Below are positions 1-8,698 of a stretch of 11,979 bases of DNA, piece after piece; positions within the stretch are counted from its first letter, which is position 1; each line of letters begins with the position of its first letter. The position numbers and the translations under genes are program-made. The notes below the pieces were generated by a model. It was not told the DNA's origin, did no database searches, and worked only from the letters and a program-made list of their open reading frames with translations. The stretch covers positions 1 to 11,979 of the forward strand of contig JAJNNY010000190.1 in assembly GCA_022453515.1 (NCBI GenBank), read 5' to 3'. This DNA is from Astrocystis sublimbata (Eukaryota; Ascomycota; Sordariomycetes; Xylariales; Xylariaceae).

Positions 1-507
1 TTTTATATATTTTATATATTTAAGCCTTTAAGTAGATCTACTTTTAGGCTATATCTAGGTAGTATTTCTAGCGGTATTTGTCTGCCGCTTTAAACAGCTA
101 ATTGTTAGGCTTTAGAGGCCTTTTGCCCATAAGTTGCCTTTCTGGGTACTAGTTAAGGTCGAATAGTTCGGGCCTAAGGTTCTAGTAACCGACGTGGCTG
201 AGCTGGGTCCAGGGTACCAGGGGTCTGGTCCCCCTCTGGTATCACCTGCATAAGACCCGCACCGTGTGCCGTACCGCGCCGCTGTTAGTTCTACCGTATC
301 CGTACAGTTAGGTAGTGCCTCCTTCCATTCTATTCAGACTCCCAGGGTGCAACTCCCAAAACAGGAATCTCCACCGTGCGACAGGGCTGGAACCGGGGAA
401 CCAGAGATCATGGTAATGACATGTACCCTGAAGATAATGGCGGCGGCACTGTCTATCATCGGCTTCACGCCTAGCTGCGAATCCCCGACCGCCAACTTCG
501 GAGATAA
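1..507. other. AT-rich left edge and unassigned sequence; no gene before the cupin
   Basis: The first ~200 bases are rich in TA, CTAG and TTTAGG-like words, as in degenerate or RIP-mutated fungal repeats. An imperfect 28-bp palindrome lies at 23-50, with a perfect 14-bp core at 30-43 (AAGTAGATCTACTT). A short inverted repeat TACCAG/CTGGTA pairs 215-220 with 236-241. No transposase or reverse transcriptase motif is visible, so I cannot name an element. From about 420 to 507 the three forward frames hold fragments that may be the decayed 5' part of the cupin gene (for example YHRLHA before a TAG at 472, and NFGDNRNR in frame 2 at 494-517). Confidence 0.4.
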
Positions 508-1176
508 CCGAAACCGCATGATATTGCCGTATTCTGTGATGATAACGGCGTCCCAGCACCGCAGTGTGGTCGCAATGATGCGACCTTTCTTGCTGTGTAC
601 GACTCTGCCTTCTTTGAGTTCCTTCACGAGAATGGACGATGGATCGTGAGAGAAACCCATTTTGTCAATAACCCGATCGTCAGAGACGGCCTCTCTGGCC
701 CGCCATTGTAAGACCATCTGACTTAACCGTCGACGTTCCTCAAGAAACCAACTCGATGACAACTGAAAAGTGGTGGATGCTAAATGTGGTGCATCACAGG
801 CATATTCACTGGCAGCAAAATGAGTTCTTTCAAGTGGAAAAAGGCCTCCTCGGTTTGGTGAGAAATGGGCAGCGTCTAGCTGCCACCAAGGGCTCCGGAA
901 CCATCGAGATACCCGCTGGGACTAGGTTAGCTCTCGCATCTCCTGCAGAAAATGTTCATCATCCACACACATACTGAGCATTCACACTATAGACATCGGT
1001 TCTGGGCCCACGCAACTTCGAGCGAAGATCTCGTCTTCAAAGTCTGGGCTGAGCCCCAAGACCTCGACAACTCCTTCGACGAGAACTTCCTGCGCAACTT
1101 CGTAGGCTACCAACGCGACTGTCGGAGGGCGAATTTGAAGCCGTCGACCTTTCAACTCATTTCTCATGAGCTATGA
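508..1176 (+). CDS. Cupin-domain protein, three exons, 5' end unresolved (possible pseudogene)
   Basis: Splicing 508-707, 800-925 and 993-1176 gives one open frame of 169 codons plus stop. Intron 1 (708-799) runs GTAAGA...CACAG and joins GLSGPPL to HIHWQQNEFFQVEKG. Intron 2 (926-992) runs GTTAGC...TATAG and joins IPAGTR to HRFWAHA. The result carries both cupin motifs: HIH plus a downstream E and G in motif 1, and PAGxxHRFW in motif 2, giving the usual His/His/Glu/His metal-binding set. The C-terminal block (EDLVFKVWAEPQDLD, then FLRNF.GYQRDC) resembles small fungal single-cupin proteins, so a metal-dependent or binding role is likely but the substrate is unknown. The frame is closed by TAA at 505-507 and has no in-frame ATG after it. 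The start must therefore lie in an upstream exon, or the 5' part is frameshifted. The domain call is firm; gene integrity is not. Confidence 0.72.
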
Positions 1177-1871
1177 CAGCTCGACTGTGTCTACTCCGGA
1201 CTTTTGGGTTCCATTATGGCTGTTGAAAGTGGTGCACTATATACTAGCGTACTGGGTGGCGGCAGCCTTACTTGGGTGAGTTACTTTCGGAGCATAAACA
1301 CGCATCTGTGATAGCTGACGAATCGACGCTGTGTAGTTACGAAGCCAGTTATCCAGAGTATACTAGGAAGGTGGACATAAGGGTGAAGTCAGATTGAGAC
1401 CAATCTGTGTTGTTGGTAGTTGGTATTACGATAGTTAGGTAGCTTAAAATCATCAACCCTAGCAAATCATATGTTTGCGTACGTGTCGGTGCGGTTTTTA
1501 CATTCTCATCGCCAGTTATGCAAACGCTGTTATAACAGTTGAGTGTGTGTTGATTACGTAATAAGTATCGGTGATCCTTGATATATTGTTTTTGGAGCCC
1601 GCCCACAGTCGTAGTGTAGTCAGTGGATGAGTATTTTGTCTAACTTAGCGCTCTGTCACTCAGCCAACTCTCCCACTCGTCCGAGCATGAAGTCAACTGC
1701 TTCTTTCGCTTTGCCTGTTGAGTAAAGTGGTAATAAGAGACTTATGAAGTGAGTGATTTTACTTGTTGATATTCTAGCCTACCCCTTTCAACCCCCCAAA
1801 TGGAAACAATCACCACCTAGTTACAAGATTCTGTTCTGATACAAGCATGCTGTAAGTATCTGCCAAGCATC
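1177..1871. other. Intergenic, 3' ends of two convergent genes
   Basis: This stretch lies between the stop of the cupin gene (+) and the stop of the SDR gene (-). Only short unsupported frames are present (for example 85 codons on the minus strand, with composition unlike a folded protein). I see no tRNA fold, repeat or transposon motif. Confidence 0.5.
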
Positions 1872-2961
1872 CTAAAATGATTGCGCCACCCCTAAAGATG
1901 AGAAACTCGCCATAGTCTCATCCCACAACTGCTTCGAGAGCCTCTCCCCCTCTGGCTTGTAGATGATCGCTGCTTTACTGTAGTTCTTATATCAGTAATC
2001 TTCACTACACATGATGATATGTGATGGGAACTTACGGCCGTAGCTTTCCACACTCAATGTACTGCCCATGGGCCTCCTCCCCGAATTTGACCGCAGCATG
2101 GGTGATGGTACGTGCACCCAAGCTGCAAGAGTTGCCCACTAGCCGTGTGAACGTCTTGAAGATGTAGCCCAGGAGTTTCCCGTTGCCCTCCCGTTGGAAT
2201 TCCGAGCCGTAACACAGCCCCGGGTTCGTCGCATCGATGATAACCTCAGAGGGGGGCACGCGCTCAGCGAGTTCCGTCAGGAAGAGCTGGCCAGGCAATT
2301 TAGACGTCGCGTAGCGCTCGTGCATGTCCCACTTGTCCATAGACTTCTTGAAGACAGGGAGAAGGGGTGTTGCGCCTTGTTCGGGAAACTTGGCCCAGCC
2401 AGCGACGTCGGATGAGACTAGGACGAGCCGAGTAGGTGCCGATGGTTGCTTCTTGGCGCGCAGAACAGGGAGTAGCACCAACATGAGAAGGGCGTTGGAC
2501 AAGTAGTTGATTTGAATGGCTTGCTCGATGCCGGTTTTGGGGTTGAACTCCTCGGTGACTTTGAAGACGCCGGCGTTCAGCACGGCTATGTCGAGCCGAG
2601 GGAGGGTGTGGGCTTGTTGGCCAAATCCGACGACGGAGTCATAATCTGATAGATCCAAAGTCCATATCTCAATCTCACAGGTATTTGTATACCCTGAGAG
2701 GAGCTCTTTTCGGGCTGCCTTGCCCTTTGATGTGCTGCGCACGGCGAGAATGGGTCTGCTCAGGCCAAGGTCGAGAAGCTGGCGGGACACTTCCAACCCA
2801 AGTCCGGTGTTAGACCCGGTGACGATGGCGGTCATCCCATGTAGGACGGCATCGCGCCGCGTCAATGCGGGTGTCTTCGCAATGAATTGGCGATACAGGT
2901 ACTGGGGGAAGGTGGCCTCTTTCTCAGGGGTGAGTCCGAAATCAGGCGCCGCTCTAACCAT
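1872..2961 (-). CDS. Short-chain dehydrogenase/reductase (SDR), two exons
   Basis: NAD(P)-dependent oxidoreductase of the SDR superfamily, Rossmann fold, cytosolic by appearance (no signal peptide or membrane segment). Exon 1 is 2961-2036 and exon 2 is 1977-1872, giving 343 aa. Visible motifs are the nucleotide-binding TGSNTGLG (48-55), the LDLSDYDSV acidic strand end (102-110), NAG (129-131), the active-site Asn in NYLSN (152), the catalytic Ser in LVSSDV (183/184), YATSK with Tyr217 and Lys221, and NPG (246-248). Read without splicing, the frame stops directly after GKLRP, but the stop falls inside a perfect donor (CGGCC|GTAAGT). A 58-nt intron with an ACTGAT branch site and CTACAG acceptor restores KAAIIYKPEGERLSKQLW and the ETMASFS tail, the usual C-terminus of fungal retinol-dehydrogenase-like or WW-domain-oxidoreductase-like SDRs. 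These typically run 320-350 aa. The substrate is not predictable. Arg75 and Ser76 after the second beta strand hint at NADPH preference (inference). Confidence 0.93.
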
Positions 2962-4197
2962 GACTGCTGTAAAGATAAGGCAGGAACAGTTGGACGACGT
3001 TTGTGAAGGCTATGATAACTTTAGGAGTACTCGATCTAGTGTTTCCACATTCAGCAGTATTCTTTGCGGGAATGTGGTAAAATCGAAAGAAGGGAGTGCC
3101 TTTCGGTCATGATGTCGCGCCCTAGATGCGGGCAACCCGACGAGGCTAGGATGTGTATCGGAAACATCTAGTGTTGCTTTTTGCCAATGATCATAAAGGG
3201 ATCAATGTGGCGCCCTTGTCTAAGACTAGGGTAGCATCGAGGGCAACACCAGTCGGCCCAAAATTAGCCCGAGCTCGGGGATTTATCACGGTTCGGCATA
3301 ACATATGAGCCTCAGCTCCGATTCACGACATATTGCGGCGGCTATGATATGATGCAGGTGAGACACGGATACGTACCGGGCTTATAGATAAGGCACTCAT
3401 GCGGCGTCGTGCGGCTCGAACTCGCCCGGCGGGGGTGCAGTTGGCTGCAGGTCTTTTGGTTCTTTGCACACCGAGGGTGTTCTCTCTAGGGGAAGTCTGA
3501 CCTCGAGGCGGCGATATTGACGAGGCATGTTTGCATACGGCGTGCGCATCCCTCAGCCACTCATCGATGACGGCGTTGTAAGCGCGGACTGCGCGTAATG
3601 AAATGGACATCGAATCAGTGTACTTTCTGGAAGCCAATTCCTGCCTAGATTCCATCACCCATGAATACCCTCAGCTGCTATTCTCATGTTCCTCGGTTAG
3701 GCTCCTCTAGGAAGCAAGACATCGAGGGAAGGATTCTTGTGTGAGGCGATGTAGACACCGAGCTAAACAAACATTTCAGCTCTTATGAGCTTATCAGTGT
3801 TAAAAATATTCTTATTGAAGGCTATTTTGCTCGTAGAAAATATAACATCCGTCACTTGGGTCATAAGAGCTTTGTTAAAATCTCAAGAGTCCTCAATTTA
3901 CCTACTTCATGGTGATGAGGCAGCTTTCCAAATCACTGAAGTGGCTATCTCTGATTGCCTCAACCCTAGCCAATCTTCAGCTGGGTGCTACTTTGGCGAT
4001 CAAAGCTGACCTGCGGGCACTCTTAACCGATCCGGTGGCTGTACAGAGACCCATCCAACTAGAGCACGCACCAACTTGCCCCTGTCCCTGTCCCGTTGGC
4101 CCTGGAATTAGAGGCGGGCGCCCGGGAGAACAATTCAATTGTTCTCGCTTCATCATTCAACATACTGTATCTTTTATGTTCGGGTAATTTTTTGCCC
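2962..4197. other. Intergenic region between divergent SDR and epoxide hydrolase genes
   Basis: About 1.2 kb containing the promoters of the SDR gene (leftward) and the epoxide hydrolase gene (rightward). A 111-codon minus-strand frame at 3323-3658 has no recognisable domain and I do not call it. Frames at 3785-4187 (+) are short, low-quality and unrelated to the hydrolase. A CCG(N4)CGG palindrome at 3268-3279 is listed separately. No transposon or RNA gene is seen. Confidence 0.5.
3268..3279. promoter_or_regulatory. CCCGAGCTCGGG palindrome, possible Zn2Cys6 factor site
   Basis: A perfect 12-bp palindrome containing CCG-AGCT-CGG, an everted pair of CGG triplets with a 4-base spacer. Dimeric fungal Zn(II)2Cys6 activators are known to bind CGG triplet pairs. 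It lies about 310 bp upstream of the SDR start and 930 bp upstream of the hydrolase start. A CGGTTCGG direct pair follows at 3289-3296. Function is inference only. Confidence 0.25.
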
Positions 4198-5591
4198 ATG
4201 GAGAGTGTACGTCCCTTTCAGATCGATGTCCCCTCATCCGATGTAGAGGGTCTGCAGCAGAGGTTACGATCTTCCAGAATACCCGAGCTGTTCGAGACTA
4301 GCTGGGAACGCGGTCCGCCGAGCGACGACATCAAGCGCATCGCCAAGTATTGGGCCGACGAGTTCAATTGGCGGGCTTTTGAGAAGCGCTTGAATGAGCT
4401 GCCGCAATATGAAGCGACCGTGAACGTCGACGGCTTCGACCCTCTCCAATTCACTTCGTCCATCAGCGTAGCAAGTCTGCCGATGCTATCCCATTACTCT
4501 TTGTTCATGGCTGTGAGTGCGAGCAGTTCCCCAATTGAAATTCGTATGAGAATCAACAGCTAAATCAATCATCACAGGGCCCGGAAGCTTCTACGAAGTG
4601 ACCCGTATACTGCCACTGCTTAGAGACAGCGAAAAGAATGGCGGGCCTGCATTCCATGTTGTCGCACCATCATTGCCGAACTTCGGATTCTCGAGCCGGG
4701 TTGATGGTCCCGGATTCGGAATTAGACAGTATGCCGACACTTGTCACCGACTCATGCAGCTTCTGGGATACACGCAATACGCCTCACAGGGCGGAGACTG
4801 GGTAAGTCTGATCATCGAGTAACATCCCTTCATGAAAAGCCTCCTCACATCCTGATCTGTTCTCAGGGTAGTCAGATTTCCCTCGCGATCGGTAACTTCT
4901 ATCCCGAGTCGCTACGGGCCATTCATCTCAACCTGATTGCTGCCCTTCCGCCACCCGTGACATCTCCATTTTCATTCATACCATTCCTGGCGACGCACTT
5001 CTTGGGGCTCTACACTGAGAAGGAGAGCGCAGGCCTGAAGGCAGCCCAAGACTATCAAGAGAATGGCTCGGGCTACTTCAAGATTCAGAACACGCGACCT
5101 AATACGATCGGTGTGGCACTGGCAGACAGCCCAGTCGGCTTGCTGGCTTGGATCTATGACAAGCTCGTCTCTTGGACAGACAACTATGCTTGGACAGAAC
5201 AGGAGGTCTGTGAGTGGGTGAGCTTGTACTGGTTCAGTCGTGCCGGCCCAGCTGCCAGCGTCGTCATATACCACGAAGCTACCAGAGGCGACTGGACAGC
5301 AAGACCTGGCGTTGCTGTGCCAGGGGCAAAGATGGTATGATAAATCGCTCTCTGAATATTGTGTGAGACTGAACTAACGAGTTATCATCTTGACAGGGGT
5401 TCTCATACTTTCCCAGGGAGATGTTCAGCACACCGCGCGCGTGGAATCGCCGTCTTGGAGACGTAGTCTTAGAACAAGAGCACGACCGTGGCGGTCACTT
5501 TGCTGCTTGGGAGGTACCTGAACTTCTAGTCGGCGATCTCCGTGTGATGTTTGGAAAGGGAGGAGGTGCTCATGGTGTGATAAAGAGCTAG
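4198..5591 (+). CDS. Epoxide hydrolase (microsomal/juvenile-hormone type, EHN + alpha/beta hydrolase), four exons, one-base frameshift in exon 1
   Basis: Hydrolyses epoxides to vicinal diols through an Asp ester intermediate. Exons are 4198-4512, 4578-4801, 4867-5334 and 5397-5591. Introns of 65, 65 and 62 nt have GTGAGT, GTAAGT and GTATGA donors and CAG ends; the last has an ACTAACG branch site. Total 1,202 nt, one base short of 401 codons including stop. The start ATG at 4198 precedes MESVRPFQIDVPSSDVEGL, a typical EHN-domain opening, with no membrane anchor before it. In corrected numbering: the oxyanion-hole HGWPGS lies at about 104-109 across intron 1, the nucleophile Asp179 in GGDWGS across intron 2, the lid follows, and the catalytic His370 in GGHFAAWE is in exon 4. 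The frame breaks near 4447: DGFDPL is in one frame and IHFVHQRSKS in the next, needing one added base. This is either a null allele or a sequencing error. A 47-nt in-frame GT-AG excision (4420-4466) would also restore reading but would delete a conserved strand. Confidence 0.85.
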
Positions 5592-5900
5592 AAATTGCTA
5601 GTTGGGCCAAACTTGGTTCGGATGGAGATGGGAAAGTGCTTGATTGAAGTTAAGATGCATATGTCCAAGCGCGCATGTTGTGCTTGACGGTTGATGTTAC
5701 GTCGTATGGGATACTTGTTGGACAACAACTAGAGGCCGAGAGCTCTCAATCATAACTCTTTTCAAGTGATCCTCTAGTTTCTAGATACATTGTTTAGTCT
5801 CGATGTAGGGAAAGTTGTTCATACTCAAATTCCATGTCACCCTCGGTTTCTAGGCTAAAAACGTTACCCTTTTACTCACTAGGTATGCATGAATACCACC

Positions 5901-5925
5901 AACACAACACACACACACACACACA
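5901..5925. repeat. (AC)n microsatellite
   Basis: An uninterrupted AC dinucleotide run of about 9-10 units, preceded by imperfect AACAC words, in the 3' flank of the epoxide hydrolase gene. Confidence 0.9.
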
Positions 5926-6644
5926 TAACAAGTAGTTAGTTTTCCATATATTTGTTCTGATAATTTGCTATGCTCTTTTGCATCGATGAGTGAGTTTGAT
6001 GGTTTTACACAGGCTGGATCAAGCCCCAGGATACAAACCTGTGGTTGAGCAGGGGACTTCCTTCTAAAACGCAAACCAAAGAAATATATAAGAGCTAAGT
6101 GTCTCACAACTGAGGGATGCTTAAAAATAAAGCAACTCAAACTGCAGTCCTTCGCTTCGTGCCGGCTATTATCTTTATTCCCCATTCCCGTGAGGAAACG
6201 CCAACCCTCTTATTTAAAGTGAACTGGACTTAAAGAGTTTATTGAAGAACTGATCTCGAGACATGGCATGTGCGCCTCAACCCCCAGTGCCAGTTCTCCA
6301 ATGAATGAAATGCCAACAATACCATTGTGACGCCTCAACAAAATGCTTAAACGATGGGAGGACAAAGAGAGTCTGTTGGACCGAGACCTATACGCGGTAA
6401 GCACCAGTCTCAAGCCAACAGCCCACCCGACAAGACCTCAGTTCGTCTCGCGTGATTACGCGCCAGATACGACGCGTCCGAAGCTCGGGGCACCTCTATC
6501 TCTCAAGTGACGATACAGCTCCAATCACGTGTTTGCTTCGAGATAGTGAATAGACAATGGGTAATGGGGGATGGGCAATGGGATAGTGAATGCCGGGCAA
6601 CCACCATTGGCCTAAACGGCGCGCAGGTAGTGAGTGCCTAGTAC

Positions 6645-6672
6645 GCAATGGGCAATGGGCAATGGGCAACGG
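6645..6672. repeat. GCAATGG heptamer tandem repeat (4 units)
   Basis: Three exact units of GCAATGG and one variant (GCAACGG) follow one another. A looser cluster of ATGGG words (AATGGGTAATGGGGGATGGG) lies at 6556-6581, where GATAGTGAAT also occurs twice. The array ends about 60 bp upstream of the P1 core promoter block, so it may be a polymorphic promoter repeat. Confidence 0.8.
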
Positions 6673-6722
6673 TACACTGAATATGGCTGCTGCGAAACCA
6701 TCTTCGATTTGTATCGCGGGGC

Positions 6723-6822
6723 AAACTAGTCTGCATTCACTACTTGGGCTCACCTCATGGCTATATCAGGAGCCCTTCCCTCCACCATTGGCCTTTTCGT
6801 TTTCTTTCCTTCTACATCATCA
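6723..6822 (+). promoter_or_regulatory. P1 core promoter and CT-rich leader, duplicated upstream of P2
   Basis: This ~100-base block is nearly identical to 8886-8987 before the second paralog. Shared parts in order: CTGCATTCACTACTTG, GGGCTCACCTCATGGCTATA, AGGAGCCCTTCCCTCCACC, and TTTCTTTCCTTCTACATCAT. The TATA core here is TATATCAGG, weaker than TATATAAGG in the P2 copy. Pyrimidine-rich tracts after a TATA box are common around fungal transcription starts. Confidence 0.7.
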
Positions 6823-7013
6823 AAAAGAGCCGCACATCTGAGTAACTGCCATCTTGACTTCACACTCAAGACTGTATTACTCCATCGCTCTATATACATT
6901 ACTACGCTCTAGATCTCGACACAGTCTTGATCTTGATAAACTCTTACTGCTATTAAGGTTGTGACAGTCCTGTTGACTCACCGTCACTGTCACCGGCGTC
7001 TGCCTTATGCTCC

Positions 7014-7090
7014 GTAAGTCAAGCATCGCCGCCTGATCGTAAGATATGGACATCACATTCCTGGGCGCCCAGCTGATTACGATCTCGCAG
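7014..7090 (+). other. Predicted 5'UTR intron of P1 (77 nt)
   Basis: The donor GTAAGT at 7014, a branch-like GCTGATTAC and the acceptor CTCGCAG at 7090 are visible, and the intron ends 61 bases before the P1 ATG. Its 3' half matches the predicted P2 leader intron (GATATGGACATCACATTC vs CATATGCACGTCACTTCA; CTGATTACGATCTC vs CTAATCACGATCTC). That shared position and sequence support both calls. Confidence 0.65.
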
Positions 7091-7151
7091 TTGCTAGCAA
7101 TCCTTGAGCCTATCTTCACATACACTGTGACGTCGCTGCATCTTCGCGAAT

Positions 7152-8321
7152 ATGGCCTACTTCGGATCAACCGATAAGCCCTCTCCCTTTGCCTCGAGTG
7201 TCGCCAAACGCCGAGCACTGCCGACTCTTGTCTCCAAAAAACCAGTGCCTAGCCGTGCAGCAGGAAAGCAACCTGCTCGGCAACTGTCCAACTCGAAGAC
7301 AGCGAGTGGCGGCGACAAGGACGATGATCTCATTTACATTGAGACACGGCCTGTTCAAAAGAACCTCAAGCGCCGGGCTGAAAGCTCGGAGGCAAACAAT
7401 TGCAACGTCGAGACGCCTCCGCAGAAGCGGCCGAATCGTATGGGAACACCACCAGCCCAAGACGTGGCCGCACTGGAGCTTTTACGCTTGAAACTGCTTT
7501 GGGCCGAACAAGATGCAGCCAAAAAGACAGGCACATCAAGATCTCCATTGATCCAACTTGGAGATGAAAAACCTTGGTCCTGGAGCGATGTTCACAGCCA
7601 GCCAGCAAAACCAGCAATGGTGAACACCACAGAGCCAACAATCAACAAGAAGCCTGCATGCGAGCCTTTGTCCTCCATGGTGCAGCTTCGAGGAGAGCGA
7701 CCTTGGTCTTGGGACAGTATTCCCGAAGACAAAAGACCAAGGTTCGGAGCAAACTCTACAAACCAGAAAAACACCACATTCACAAAGTCGCCGGCCGCGG
7801 TGCAGCTTCGGGACGCTAGTCCTGAGGTGAAGAGACCGATGCCTGTCGCGAGTCCCGCGATTACCAAAAAAACCACACCCGCATCTCCGTCGGCCATGGG
7901 ACAGCCTCTGGACGGTAGCTCGCCAATCCAGAAAAAACCTACAAACACATCTCCGCCCGCCATAATGAAGCTCCGGGACGAGAGACCCTGGTCTTGGCAT
8001 GAGATCCCCAAGAACAAAAGACCAATGTTTGGAAAGCCCTCCACCACCCAAACAAAACCCACCCCCGCACCTCCGTCGGCCATGTTCCCACGTCGAGACG
8101 AGCGGCCCCGTTCATCAGAGATGACCGGCACTAAGAATACCACACGCGACGCAGCCAAAGCCGATGGCGCAGCCACATCTAAGCGTTCAGCCGCATCGTT
8201 CCAACTGGACGGTGAGCGCCCCTGGAGCTGGGAGGATACCATGCCGTATCAAGCCAGACGCGAGATTGCTCAGGCCCAGGCCAAGGGTGCGTCTCGATCT
8301 CAACGCACTCCGTTCTTGTAG
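7152..8321 (+). CDS. P1: repeat-containing basic nuclear-like protein with SIM-like motif, function unknown
   Basis: A single open frame of 389 aa, not a family I recognise. It is rich in Pro, Ser, Thr, Lys and Arg and is probably disordered. In order: basic N-terminus (KRRALPTL at 19-26); acidic-hydrophobic DDDLIYIE (57-64), fitting a SUMO-interacting motif; two basic clusters NLKRRAES (71-78) and PPQKRPNR (89-96), like a bipartite NLS; a predicted helix LELLRLKLLWAEQDAAKK (108-125); and from about 131 to 362 seven degenerate repeats of 22-43 aa. The best repeats read LRDERPWSWHEIPKNKRPMF; the PWSW core is intact at 141-144, 184-187, 279-282 and 357-360, and eroded in the other three. The ATG at 7152 is the first in frame after the leader intron, and its alignable RALxxL...KP segment matches P2. 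A nuclear, SUMO-linked or scaffold role is inference. P2 downstream is a paralog sharing promoter and leader intron. Confidence 0.8.
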   Translation: MAYFGSTDKPSPFASSVAKRRALPTLVSKKPVPSRAAGKQPARQLSNSKTASGGDKDDDLIYIETRPVQKNLKRRAESSEANNCNVETPPQKRPNRMGTPPAQDVAALELLRLKLLWAEQDAAKKTGTSRSPLIQLGDEKPWSWSDVHSQPAKPAMVNTTEPTINKKPACEPLSSMVQLRGERPWSWDSIPEDKRPRFGANSTNQKNTTFTKSPAAVQLRDASPEVKRPMPVASPAITKKTTPASPSAMGQPLDGSSPIQKKPTNTSPPAIMKLRDERPWSWHEIPKNKRPMFGKPSTTQTKPTPAPPSAMFPRRDERPRSSEMTGTKNTTRDAAKADGAATSKRSAASFQLDGERPWSWEDTMPYQARREIAQAQAKGASRSQRTPFL

Positions 8322-8698
8322 GAGCCCGGTGCACTGTACACTGCGAGGCTGGATGCGAGGGGATTTGTCATCACTGCGCGATATATATGCCTTAAAGGCA
8401 GGGCGGGCTGAGAAGATCGGGCCACGTGCCATGGGAGGAATGATATTTTGACAATGGTTCATGTATCTACCTACTTCACCTACCTTGAGACTTTGCTTCA
8501 CTTTAGTGGCGTTTCGATCCCTCCGCGAATGCGAGGGTGCTCAATATATTACCTCATTTGCTCCTATATACCGATGTCCTTATTATGATGTGATAATTAT
8601 GCGCAAGACGCCATTGGCCCCTTGGGAAAGGGGTCGTTATATAAAGCCTATCTTCACTCAAATCCCCCGATATGATCTACACACTCCTCGCAACGTAC
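8322..8698. other. P1 3' flank, partly homologous to the P2 3' flank
   Basis: No gene. From 8516 the sequence can be aligned with the P2 3' flank from 10436: CCCTCCGCGAATGCGAGGGTG vs CCCTCCGGGAAGTGTGAGGGTG (GCGAGGGTG/GTGAGGGTG core), then TATACCGATGTCCTTATTATGA vs TATATCAATGTCTATTATGA-type words, with gaps. A weaker match near 8618-8649 (CCCCTT...GTTATATAAA) could belong either to the P2 3' flank at ~10609 or to P2 coding near 9873. Confidence 0.5.

Larger units (their letters stand above)
5592..6722. other. Intergenic, AC microsatellite and GGGCAAT-type repeats
   Basis: No credible gene. Reading frames here are short and lack domains. It contains an (AC)n run, a CCAATCACGTG composite (CCAAT box touching an E-box, 6521-6531), and degenerate plus exact GCAATGG heptamers nearer the promoter of the next gene. 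Confidence 0.5.

Noticed and set aside
334..762. 142-codon minus-strand frame
   Set aside because: It lies opposite the spliced cupin exon, which has recognisable conserved sequence, canonical introns and metal-binding motifs; the minus frame has no domain I can identify.
3323..3658. 111-codon minus-strand frame in the SDR/hydrolase intergenic region
   Set aside because: Arg/Ser-rich translation without motifs, splice context or homology I can recognise; likely chance in a locally GC-rich stretch.
4096..4197. Upstream ATG for the epoxide hydrolase
   Set aside because: The added 34 residues are low in resemblance to any leader, while ATG 4198 begins exactly at a typical EHN-domain start.
4420..4466. 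A 47-nt intron in hydrolase exon 1 as the explanation of the frame change
   Set aside because: It restores the frame, but the donor GTGAAC is poor, there is no clear branch site, it is shorter than the other introns here, and it would remove conserved residues including the HFVHQ strand. Kept only as an alternative.
7536..8242. 171- and 216-codon minus-strand frames opposite P1
   Set aside because: They are antisense shadows of the P1 repeats; their apparent repetitiveness simply mirrors the coding strand.
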